NCBI GenBank assembly: GCA_965602635.1
Contig: CBFCZU010000252.1
Location: forward strand, 1 to 6,191
Direction of reading: 5' to 3'
Source of the DNA: CBFCZU01 sp965602635
GTDB taxonomy: Bacteria > Planctomycetota > Phycisphaerae > SM23-33
DNA: 6,191 nt
Shown here: in pieces, positions 1-5,084 of the stretch
How positions within the stretch are numbered: position 1 is the stretch's first letter
How the letters are laid out: every line of letters starts with the position of its first letter
Notes under the pieces: model-generated
Databases searched by the model: none
Told to the model about the DNA's origin: nothing
Seen by the model: only the letters and a program-made list of their open reading frames with translations
Translations under genes and position numbers: made by a program

Positions 1-584
1 TTCTTCGGCGGCTTCTGGGTGAGCAGCTTTGCGGCGGCGGCGAGGATCTCATCCGGCTCGGCCATCCGCCCCACCCCCCGGGTCCCGCAGGCCAGGTAGC
101 CCTCGCCCGGGCCGACCACGTGCACCCCCCAGTCGGTCAGGCGGACGAGGTTCGCCTGCGTGGCCGGGGCCTGCCACATCCGGGTGTTCATCGCCGGGGC
201 GATCAGGATGGGGCACTGCCCGGTCGCCGACAGCGCCAGGGCGCCGACCAGCTCATCGGCGATCCCCGCGGCGAGCTTGGCCATCAGGTTGGCTGTGGCC
301 GGGGCGATGACCATCAGGTCGGCCAGCTCGGCCAGGGCTATGTGCCCGGCCTGGAAGCTCTCGGCCGACTGCCACATGGAGCTGTACACCTGCCGGCCCG
401 TGAGCGTCTGGAACGTCAGCGGGGTGACGAACCTGGTGGCCGCCTCGGTCATGGCCACGGTCACGCCCGCCCCGGACTGCACGAGCCTGCTGGCCAGGGC
501 GGCGGACTTGTAGCACGAGATACCGCCGCTGACGCACAGCAGCACTTCGCAGCCGTCGAGTTTCGGCTTGCCTTCGCCGCTCAT
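1..584 (-). CDS. coaBC: Phosphopantothenoylcysteine decarboxylase (CoaC flavoprotein domain of CoaBC/Dfp), 3' end outside window
   Basis: This is the FMN-dependent decarboxylase that converts 4'-phosphopantothenoylcysteine to 4'-phosphopantetheine in cytoplasmic coenzyme A synthesis. I translated 194 residues from the ATG at 584-582; the frame is still open at the left edge, so the gene is partial. Visible family motifs are the N-terminal SGGISCYKSAAL (residues 19-30), the catalytic His81 in GHIALAELAD, PATAN (95-99), GIADEL (107-112), the PAMNTRMW motif with Asn133, and the substrate-flap Cys166 in GYLACGTRGVGRM. All key decarboxylase residues are present. The visible part ends near the usual end of the CoaC domain, so whether a CoaB (phosphopantothenate-cysteine ligase) domain follows, as in Dfp, cannot be seen; it could be a stand-alone CoaC. 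It starts 18 bases after rpoZ, with no strong Shine-Dalgarno (only a GGGAA-like stretch), in the conserved gmk-rpoZ-coaBC order. The family call is secure; the domain extent is not. Confidence 0.93.
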   Translation of the reverse strand, partial: MSGEGKPKLDGCEVLLCVSGGISCYKSAALASRLVQSGAGVTVAMTEAATRFVTPLTFQTLTGRQVYSSMWQSAESFQAGHIALAELADLMVIAPATANLMAKLAAGIADELVGALALSATGQCPILIAPAMNTRMWQAPATQANLVRLTDWGVHVVGPGEGYLACGTRGVGRMAEPDEILAAAAKLLTQKPPK

Positions 585-602
585 GACTCGTTCCCGGGGC
601 GG

Positions 603-851
603 TCAGTCCCTCTCCGGGAGGACGATGATCTCCTCCGGCAGGGGGATGTCGGAGTTCTCATAGTCGATGGCGATCTTGCCCTGAGTGATCTCCTCTATCA
701 CCAGCTCGATGTCCGTCATCCCGGGCTTGCGCTGCACCAGGGGCCTGCCGCCTTCCAGTAGCTCGCCCAGACGTTTCTGAATGAGGGCGGTCAGCTTGAA
801 CCGCCCGCCGACGTTGTGAATGAGCTCGTCGCTCCTGAGTGCCTCGATCAT
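603..851 (-). CDS. rpoZ: DNA-directed RNA polymerase subunit omega
   Basis: This 82-residue protein is the small omega subunit, which helps fold and assemble the beta' subunit of RNA polymerase. The diagnostic region is GGRFKLTALIQKRLGELL (residues 15-32), matching the omega pattern in which an N/G-R-F-L start is followed by a helix rich in Arg, Leu and Ala. It is followed by GRPLV (35-39) and ELVIEEITQGKI (49-60), equivalent to the 'ALEEIAEGKI' segment of the family. The C-terminal tail (about 61-82) is acidic and Pro-rich and looks lineage-specific. The ATG overlaps the gmk stop codon in an ATGA arrangement (848-851), which suggests translational coupling. An AGGAG lies 11 bases upstream (863-867) inside gmk. 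The position directly between gmk and coaBC strongly supports the assignment, since the sequence alone is divergent from the textbook proteins. Confidence 0.88.
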   Translation of the reverse strand: MIEALRSDELIHNVGGRFKLTALIQKRLGELLEGGRPLVQRKPGMTDIELVIEEITQGKIAIDYENSDIPLPEEIIVLPERD

Positions 852-1429
852 TCTTCGGTAGTCTCCTGCTTGATGATGGCGACCACCCGCTGGACAGCCG
901 CGGCCAGGTCGTCGTTGACCACGCTATTAGTATAGACGCCGCTGCCCTCGGCGGCGCGGATTTCGTCTCTCGCCCTGTCGACTCTCCGCTCGATCATTTC
1001 CGCCGACTCGGTGCCGCGCCCGGCGAGCCGTCGCTTCAGCTCGGCCTCGCTCGGCGGGCGGACCAGCACGAAGGTCGCCCCGGGCGCCTTGCGATGCACC
1101 TGCAGGCCGCCCTGAACGTCGATTTCCAGGATGACCGTCTTTCCCTCCGCCAGTGCCCGTCGGGCGGCGGCGGTGGGCGTGCCGTAGTAGTTGCCGAAGA
1201 CCTCGGCCCACTCCAGGAACTCGCCCTCGGCGATCATCTTCTCGAAGGTCGGGCGGTCCACGAAGCTGTAATCGCGCCCGTCAACCTCCCCGGGCCGCGG
1301 GCGCCGCGTCGTCGCCGAAACGCTGAAGACCGCCCCCGTCCGCGACAGCACCTGCCGGACGATGCTGCTCTTGCCCGCTCCGCTCGGCCCGGTGACCACC
1401 ACCAGCCTGCGCTGCTCGGCGGGCGACAT
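848..1429 (-). CDS. gmk: Guanylate kinase
   Basis: This cytoplasmic enzyme phosphorylates GMP (and dGMP) to GDP with ATP, in purine nucleotide supply and recycling. The protein has 193 residues, slightly shorter than the usual 200-210. The P-loop is TGPSGAGKSS (residues 13-22). The GMP-binding region has SATTRRPRPGEVDGRDY (38-54), then EFLEWAEVFGNYYGT (70-84), and LEIDVQGGLQV (101-111). The lid segment is GRGTES (137-142), followed by the terminal Arg/Asn-containing YTNSVVND stretch (166-173). The frame stays open far upstream, but only the ATG at 1429-1427 places the P-loop at the family's normal distance from the N-terminus, and anything further upstream would run into yicC. It begins 32 bases after the yicC stop; the nearest Shine-Dalgarno-like GGAG (1444-1447) is rather far, 14 bases from the ATG. 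The stop overlaps the start of rpoZ by four bases. Its product acts near guanine nucleotide metabolism, as expected for the gmk-rpoZ pairing. Confidence 0.97.
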   Translation of the reverse strand: MSPAEQRRLVVVTGPSGAGKSSIVRQVLSRTGAVFSVSATTRRPRPGEVDGRDYSFVDRPTFEKMIAEGEFLEWAEVFGNYYGTPTAAARRALAEGKTVILEIDVQGGLQVHRKAPGATFVLVRPPSEAELKRRLAGRGTESAEMIERRVDRARDEIRAAEGSGVYTNSVVNDDLAAAVQRVVAIIKQETTEE

Positions 1430-1461
1430 CCCGGACTCGCCGTCTCCGCGTTCGATTGGTC

Positions 1462-2346
1462 CTACTCCAGGTTCTGGACCTGTTCCTTGATGCGGTCGAT
1501 TGCCGTCTTGATCTCCACCACGCCCTGGGTGATGGCGGCGTCGTTGGCCTTGGCGGAGATGGTGTTCGCCTCGCGGAGCATCTCCTGGGCGATGAAGTCG
1601 AGCTTCCTGCCCGGCTGGTCCTCGCCGCCGAGGACCGACCCGAACTGCGCCAGGTGGCTGGCCAGCCGCGACAGCTCCTCGGCTATGTCGCTGCGCTCGG
1701 CGAAGACGGCCACTTCGCGGGCGAGGTTGTCGGCGTCGATCTCCAGCTTGGCCGCAGCCGTCAGCTCCGCCACCCGGCGGAGCAGCCGCTGCTGGTAGTC
1801 CGTGACCACCTGCGGGGCGCGCTGGGCGATCTCGCCGAGCTTGGCCTTGATGGACCCGCACCAGCCGACGAGGTCCTTGGCAACGGTCGCCCCTTCCTCG
1901 GTCTGCATGTGCAGGACCTGCCCGATCGCCTCGTCGATGAGCTGCGTCAGTCCCGCCTGGAGCTCCTGGTTGAGGCCCTCGCCCTCCGGCGGGATGCACA
2001 CGCCCGGAAGCTGAAGCAGCGAGGCGAGGTCGATGCTCAGGGGAACGTCCATCTGATCGGGGCGGACGATCTCGAGTTGTTCGAGGTAGCGTTCGAGAGC
2101 GGCGGTGTTGACCTCGCAGGCGGCCTCGGCGGAGACGGCCCTGGTACGCATGACGAAGTACACGCTGCCGCGGCGCAGCCGGGCGCGAAGCCGCTGCTCG
2201 ATCCCCGCTTCCAGGCCCGTCCAGACGTCCGGCACGCGGATGGTCGCCTTGAAGTGCCGGCTGTTGACCGAGCGGATCTCCACCGAGCATTGCAGGCCCG
2301 CAAGCTCTCGGCTGACCTGCCCGAACCCTGTCATTGACCGCGGCAT
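1462..2346 (-). CDS. yicC: YicC family endoribonuclease
   Basis: This 294-residue protein is a full-length YicC/YloC family member (Escherichia coli YicC is 287 residues). The family was long a conserved unknown; E. coli YicC has been reported as an endoribonuclease that acts on small RNA such as RyhB. Here the N-terminal YicC domain begins with the hallmark PRSMTGFG (residues 2-9), followed by EIRSVNSRHF (23-32). The C-terminal domain (formerly DUF1732) shows ERSDIAEELSRLASHL (217-232), GRKLDFIAQEMLREANTISAK (246-266) and the terminal IKTAIDRIKEQVQNLE, all classic family signatures. Much of the middle is predicted helical with charged heptad-like stretches. It starts 10 bases after secG with a good AGGAG (2354-2358) seven bases upstream of the ATG; that site includes the last bases of the secG stop codon, which suggests coupled translation. 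Placement before gmk is the widespread yicC/yloC-gmk-rpoZ order. The substrate in this organism cannot be deduced. Confidence 0.96.
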   Translation of the reverse strand: MPRSMTGFGQVSRELAGLQCSVEIRSVNSRHFKATIRVPDVWTGLEAGIEQRLRARLRRGSVYFVMRTRAVSAEAACEVNTAALERYLEQLEIVRPDQMDVPLSIDLASLLQLPGVCIPPEGEGLNQELQAGLTQLIDEAIGQVLHMQTEEGATVAKDLVGWCGSIKAKLGEIAQRAPQVVTDYQQRLLRRVAELTAAAKLEIDADNLAREVAVFAERSDIAEELSRLASHLAQFGSVLGGEDQPGRKLDFIAQEMLREANTISAKANDAAITQGVVEIKTAIDRIKEQVQNLE

Positions 2347-2353
2347 GGCAGCT

Positions 2354-2358
2354 CTCCT
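2354..2358 (-). promoter_or_regulatory. Ribosome binding site of yicC, overlapping the secG stop codon
   Basis: Read on the minus strand the sequence is TTAGGAGAGCTGCCATG. AGGAG sits seven bases before the yicC ATG, a near-ideal spacing, and its first two bases are the last two of the secG TAG stop. A ribosome ending on secG therefore sits on the yicC initiation region, which favours re-initiation. Confidence 0.8.
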
Positions 2359-3118
2359 AAGGCGCCGGCGAGCTTGCCGGCGCGGTGGCTGACGGTTGGG
2401 ACGAGGGCCTCTTCAGCGGGTACTCCCCCACCGCCACTTCGCTCGGCCGCCCTTCATCCAGATACGCCCGGGCCTTGATTGTCACACCCGGGGCCACACG
2501 GACGCCCTGGACGTAGAGCGGCGATTCATCGGTCGGAGTGGACCCGTCGGTGGTGTAGTAGATCTTGGCCCTTTCCGCCGCGCAGGTGAGCTTGACCTCC
2601 AGCGGGGCGATAATGGCCTGCGAGTCGGGGCTGAAGGTCGGCATGGGGATGGGGTAATAGGCTGTGACCACCTCGCTGGGCTTCCAGGCCGAGCGGAACC
2701 CCCGCGCCTTGAGCAGCGTCCCCGGCTCGACCGGGATGCGCACCTCGTATCGCCGCGACCGCCGCGTCGGCTCGGCCCCGTCCCTGGTGTAGTAGATCTC
2801 CGCGGCGCCCGTGTCGGCCCGTATGCCGACGTAGGTGATCTTGTTGATAGACATGGCGGGGGGATCGAACGCCAACTGCCCGATCTGCTCCATCCTCGGG
2901 TGGAACCACTTGTTGACCGTGATCGCCAGCAGCAGGAACACTCCCGCCAGGATGATGGTCACCCAGGTGAAGACGTCTCCGATCCGCGTGCCGAACGCCG
3001 TCTGCCCCATCCCCCCGAAGGCGCCGCTCAGGCCCGAGCCCCGCCCCTTCTGGAGCAGCACAACGACGATCAGCAGCGAGCAGACGATCAGGAACAGCGT
3101 TATCAAAAGTATGTTCAT
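2357..3118 (-). CDS. secG: SecG translocon subunit with C-terminal tandem chitobiase-C-terminal-like (CHB_HEX_C/FN3_7) repeats
   Basis: SecG is the small accessory membrane subunit of the SecYEG protein-export channel. Residues 1-75 are a normal SecG: a first hydrophobic helix (about 3-22), the LLQKGRGSGLSGAFGG glycine-rich loop (21-36) continuing to QTAFGTRIGDVF, and a second helix (about 50-69). A usual SecG stops soon after this, at 70-120 residues; this one has 253. Residues about 82-155 and 158-235 are two tandem Ig/FN3-like repeats of the type found at the C-terminus of chitobiases and in many surface proteins. Each has the core IYYTxDGxxPT (108-118 and 186-196), a central V/L-KARA/G strand, and a PSEV ending. 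The second copy is a textbook match and the first is degenerate. The tail (236-253) is Pro/Ser/Ala-rich. With the known SecG topology (both termini outside) the repeats would lie in the periplasm; that is inference. The frame is continuous, with no sign of a frameshift. It follows tpiA by 12 bases with a GAGAGAAG-type ribosome site. Confidence 0.9.
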   Translation of the reverse strand: MNILLITLFLIVCSLLIVVVLLQKGRGSGLSGAFGGMGQTAFGTRIGDVFTWVTIILAGVFLLLAITVNKWFHPRMEQIGQLAFDPPAMSINKITYVGIRADTGAAEIYYTRDGAEPTRRSRRYEVRIPVEPGTLLKARGFRSAWKPSEVVTAYYPIPMPTFSPDSQAIIAPLEVKLTCAAERAKIYYTTDGSTPTDESPLYVQGVRVAPGVTIKARAYLDEGRPSEVAVGEYPLKRPSSQPSATAPASSPAP

Positions 3119-3130
3119 GCGGCTTCTCTC

Positions 3131-3910
3131 TCAGTTTGTCGCCGGCGGGGCAGACATTCCGACCTCTACTATGGCGGCGAAGTCGGCGGCTTTCAAGCTT
3201 GCCCCGCCGATCAGCGCCCCGTCGATGTCGGGGCAGGCCAGCAGCTCGGCGGCATTGGAGGGCTTGACCGAACCGCCGTACTGGATGCGAGTGTTCTCGC
3301 CCGTGGCCGGGTCGAACAACTCGCCCAGCAGTTGGCGGATCATCTGGTGCACTTCCTGGGCCTGATCGGTGGTTGCCACCACGCCCGTGCCGATCGCCCA
3401 GACCGGCTCGTAGGCGAGCGTGACGCCGGCCATGTCCGCCGCGGAGACGCCCTCCAGGCCCAGGCGAACCTGGCGCGTGACCACCTCCTGCGTCTCGCCG
3501 GCCTCGCGCTCGGCCAGAAGCTCGCCCACGCAGAGGATCGGGCGCAGGCCCTCGCTGAGGGCCTTGAGCAGCTTGCGGTTGATCAGCTCGTCGGTCTCGC
3601 CTATGACGTGCCGCCGCTCGCTGTGCCCGCAGAGCACGTTGCTGCATCCGACGTCCTTGAGCATGGCGGCGGAGATCTCGCCGGTGTAGGCGCCGTCGTT
3701 CTCGTAGAAGATGTCCTGGGCGCCCAGTGCGATGGGCGAGCCGGCCAGGATCTTCCCCACCGCCTGGAGGTGGACGAACGGCGGGCAGGCGGCCAGGTCT
3801 ATCGCCTCGACGGAGGCGAGCTTCTCGACCAGCGCCTCGGCGAGCTCGGCGGCCGAGGCCGAGGAAGTGTTCATTTTCCAGTTACCTGCGATGAAGAGCT
3901 TTCTGGGCAT
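3131..3910 (-). CDS. tpiA: Triosephosphate isomerase
   Basis: This cytoplasmic TIM-barrel enzyme interconverts dihydroxyacetone phosphate and glyceraldehyde 3-phosphate in glycolysis and gluconeogenesis. Numbering from the ATG at 3913, catalytic residues are Asn11 and Lys13 in AGNWKMN, His97 in CGHSERR (95-101) and Glu169 in AYEPVWAIGTG (167-177). The phosphate-binding YGGSVKPSN (212-220) and GGASL (236-240) are intact. Length (259-260) is normal. Loop 6 reads GTGVVATTDQAQEVH rather than the E. coli GTGKSATPAQAQ, a variation within the family's tolerated range. Two adjacent ATG codons are possible starts (3913 and 3910). A strong AAGGAG (3916-3921) lies only two bases from the first but five from the second, so I chose 3910; the difference is one Met. 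The gene starts about 20 bases after aroF and is followed by secG after 12 bases, a common bacterial pairing. All catalytic residues are present, so it should be active. Confidence 0.98.
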   Translation of the reverse strand: MPRKLFIAGNWKMNTSSASAAELAEALVEKLASVEAIDLAACPPFVHLQAVGKILAGSPIALGAQDIFYENDGAYTGEISAAMLKDVGCSNVLCGHSERRHVIGETDELINRKLLKALSEGLRPILCVGELLAEREAGETQEVVTRQVRLGLEGVSAADMAGVTLAYEPVWAIGTGVVATTDQAQEVHQMIRQLLGELFDPATGENTRIQYGGSVKPSNAAELLACPDIDGALIGGASLKAADFAAIVEVGMSAPPATN

Positions 3911-3915
3911 CATTT

Positions 3916-3921
3916 CTCCTT
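3916..3921 (-). promoter_or_regulatory. Strong ribosome binding site of tpiA that decides between two adjacent ATG codons
   Basis: The minus strand reads AAGGAGAAATGATG. The consensus AAGGAG is two bases from the first ATG (3913) and five from the second (3910); the second spacing is the more usual. It is the best Shine-Dalgarno sequence in the window, consistent with high demand for a glycolytic enzyme. Confidence 0.8.
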
Positions 3922-3931
3922 GGGCCTCTGG

Positions 3932-4960
3932 TCACTTCTCGATGCTGGCCAGCTCCCGTCCCAGGGCGCCGGCCACGGCGGCGATCTGGCGAACCATTTC
4001 CGCGAAGGCGTCCGGCAGCAGCGCCTGCGGCCCGTCGCAGAGCGCGTCTCCCGGGCGGTCGTGCACTTCCACGATCACCCCGTCCGCGCCGGCGGCGATC
4101 CCCGCCAGCGCCAGTGAGGTGACGAACTGTCGGTCGCCCGCCGTGTGCGAGGGGTCAACGATGATGGGCAGGTGGGAGTCGGCCTTGACGACGGGCACGG
4201 CCGAGACGTCGAAGGTGAACCGCAGCTCGGTCTCGAACGTCTTTATCCCGCGCTCGCACAGCACCACGTTGCGGTTGCCGCGCGAGAGGATGTACTCGGC
4301 GCTCATCAGGTACTCGCGGATGGTCGCCGCGAAGCCGCGCTTCAGCAGCACCGGCTTGCGGCACTCGCCGACGGCCTTGAGCAACTGGAAGTTCTGCATG
4401 TTGCGGGCGCCGATCTGGAGCATGTCCACGTAGCCGCTGACCAGTTCCACGTCGGCGGCGGCGAGCACCTCCGAGACGACGGGCATGGACAGCTCGTCGC
4501 CCGCTTCGCGGAGCATTTTCAGCCCCTCTTCGCCGAGGCCTTGGAAGTCGTAGGGGCTGGTGCGGGCCTTGAACGCCCCGCCTCGAAGCATGACCGCCCC
4601 GTGCTGACGGACTGCCCGGGAAATCCGCCCGAGCATGTCGCGGTCCTCGACCGCGCAGGGGCCCGCGATAACCGTCACCGCCCCCGGGCCGATGGTCGCC
4701 GAGCCGACCTTCACCTCCGTGCTGGCGGGGTGAAACTCGCGCGAGGCGAGCTTGTAGGGCTTCATGATCGGCACGACCCGCTCGACGCCCTCGAGCGACT
4801 CGAGGACCTGCTGGTGCCCGGGCTGCTTGTCGCCGATGGCGCCGATGATTGTCCGGAACTGCCCCCGCGAGACGTGCGCCGCGAGGCTCAGCCCCTCGAT
4901 CCGCTCGATCACGCGGTCGATCTGCTGGTCCGTCGCGCCGGGTTGCATGATGACGATCAT
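3932..4960 (-). CDS. aroF: 3-deoxy-7-phosphoheptulonate (DAHP) synthase, type I-beta with N-terminal ferredoxin-like regulatory domain
   Basis: This enzyme condenses phosphoenolpyruvate and erythrose 4-phosphate to DAHP, the first committed step of the shikimate pathway. Its 342 residues align almost end to end with the Thermotoga maritima type from memory (338 residues). Residues 1-70 are the ferredoxin-like (ACT-like) domain, starting MIVIMQPG and ending in MKPYKLASREFHP (66-78). In the Thermotoga enzyme this domain mediates feedback inhibition by tyrosine and phenylalanine. The TIM barrel carries IAGPCAVE (98-105), GGAFKARTSPYDFQGLG (127-143), QIGARNMQN (182-190), LLKRG (205-209) and VDPSHTAG (268-275). 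The metal ligands are in place: Cys102, His272, Glu298 and Asp309. The ATG at 4960 is chosen because the first residues match the family N-terminus, although no good Shine-Dalgarno is visible. It lies 124 bases after pheA. Feedback control by aromatic amino acids is inferred from the domain. KDO8P synthase is excluded by the regulatory domain and the SREFHP linker. Confidence 0.96.
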   Translation of the reverse strand: MIVIMQPGATDQQIDRVIERIEGLSLAAHVSRGQFRTIIGAIGDKQPGHQQVLESLEGVERVVPIMKPYKLASREFHPASTEVKVGSATIGPGAVTVIAGPCAVEDRDMLGRISRAVRQHGAVMLRGGAFKARTSPYDFQGLGEEGLKMLREAGDELSMPVVSEVLAAADVELVSGYVDMLQIGARNMQNFQLLKAVGECRKPVLLKRGFAATIREYLMSAEYILSRGNRNVVLCERGIKTFETELRFTFDVSAVPVVKADSHLPIIVDPSHTAGDRQFVTSLALAGIAAGADGVIVEVHDRPGDALCDGPQALLPDAFAEMVRQIAAVAGALGRELASIEK

Positions 4961-4986
4961 GTCAGAGAAGGATCTCTAATTTCACG

Positions 4987-5007
4987 TTCCGGGCCTCTCG
5001 CCCGAAA
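4987..5007 (-). promoter_or_regulatory. GC-rich hairpin in the pheA-aroF intergenic leader
   Basis: The 124-base gap between pheA and aroF (4961-5084) contains an inverted repeat: an eight-base-pair stem with one G-U pair (arms 4987-4994 and 5000-5007; core CGGGC/GCCCG) and a five-base loop. In the RNA it would sit about 26 bases before the aroF start codon. No U-run follows, so it does not look like a standard intrinsic terminator. A smaller AGAGA/TCTCT stem lies right before the aroF ATG. The hairpin could affect aroF expression or stabilise the message, or arise by chance in GC-rich DNA. I see no convincing promoter in the gap. Confidence 0.35.
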
Positions 5008-5084
5008 GCCCATGCCGCGGGAAAACCGCCCGGCCTCTGGAATCGCACTGGTCGCGGCGAGCGCGGCTCATCCTGCCGGAGATT

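Noticed and set aside
1430..2290. Upstream extension of the gmk reading frame through yicC, which would give a 480-residue protein
   Set aside because: The extra part is the out-of-frame reading of yicC and has no domain. The ATG at 1429 gives a normal guanylate kinase N-terminus.
839..2337. Plus-strand reading frames of about 290-320 codons opposite gmk and yicC
   Set aside because: They are shadows of gmk and yicC, whose motifs are unambiguous on the minus strand. No ribosome site or protein family signature was seen for them.
3370..3415. Triosephosphate isomerase loop 6 with V-V instead of K-S/T and no Pro after A-T
   Set aside because: These loop positions vary among active enzymes (yeast has L-A). 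The essential Glu169 and GTG are present, so no functional change is implied.
2396..4117. Long plus-strand reading frame of 573 codons opposite secG and tpiA
   Set aside because: It lies wholly antisense to two clear genes and aroF's end. Its composition (rich in Arg, Gly, His, Asp, Leu) is the usual result of reading GC-rich coding DNA backwards, and it shows no recognisable domain.
4987..5007. Intrinsic transcription terminator after pheA
   Set aside because: The hairpin is GC-rich and well formed, but no T-run follows on the minus strand, so it was listed only as a possible regulatory structure.
4982..5071. A 29-codon minus-strand reading frame in the pheA-aroF gap, considered as an attenuator leader peptide
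   Set aside because: It has only one Phe codon and no Tyr or Trp, no run of regulatory codons and no convincing ribosome site, and no terminator with a U-run follows.
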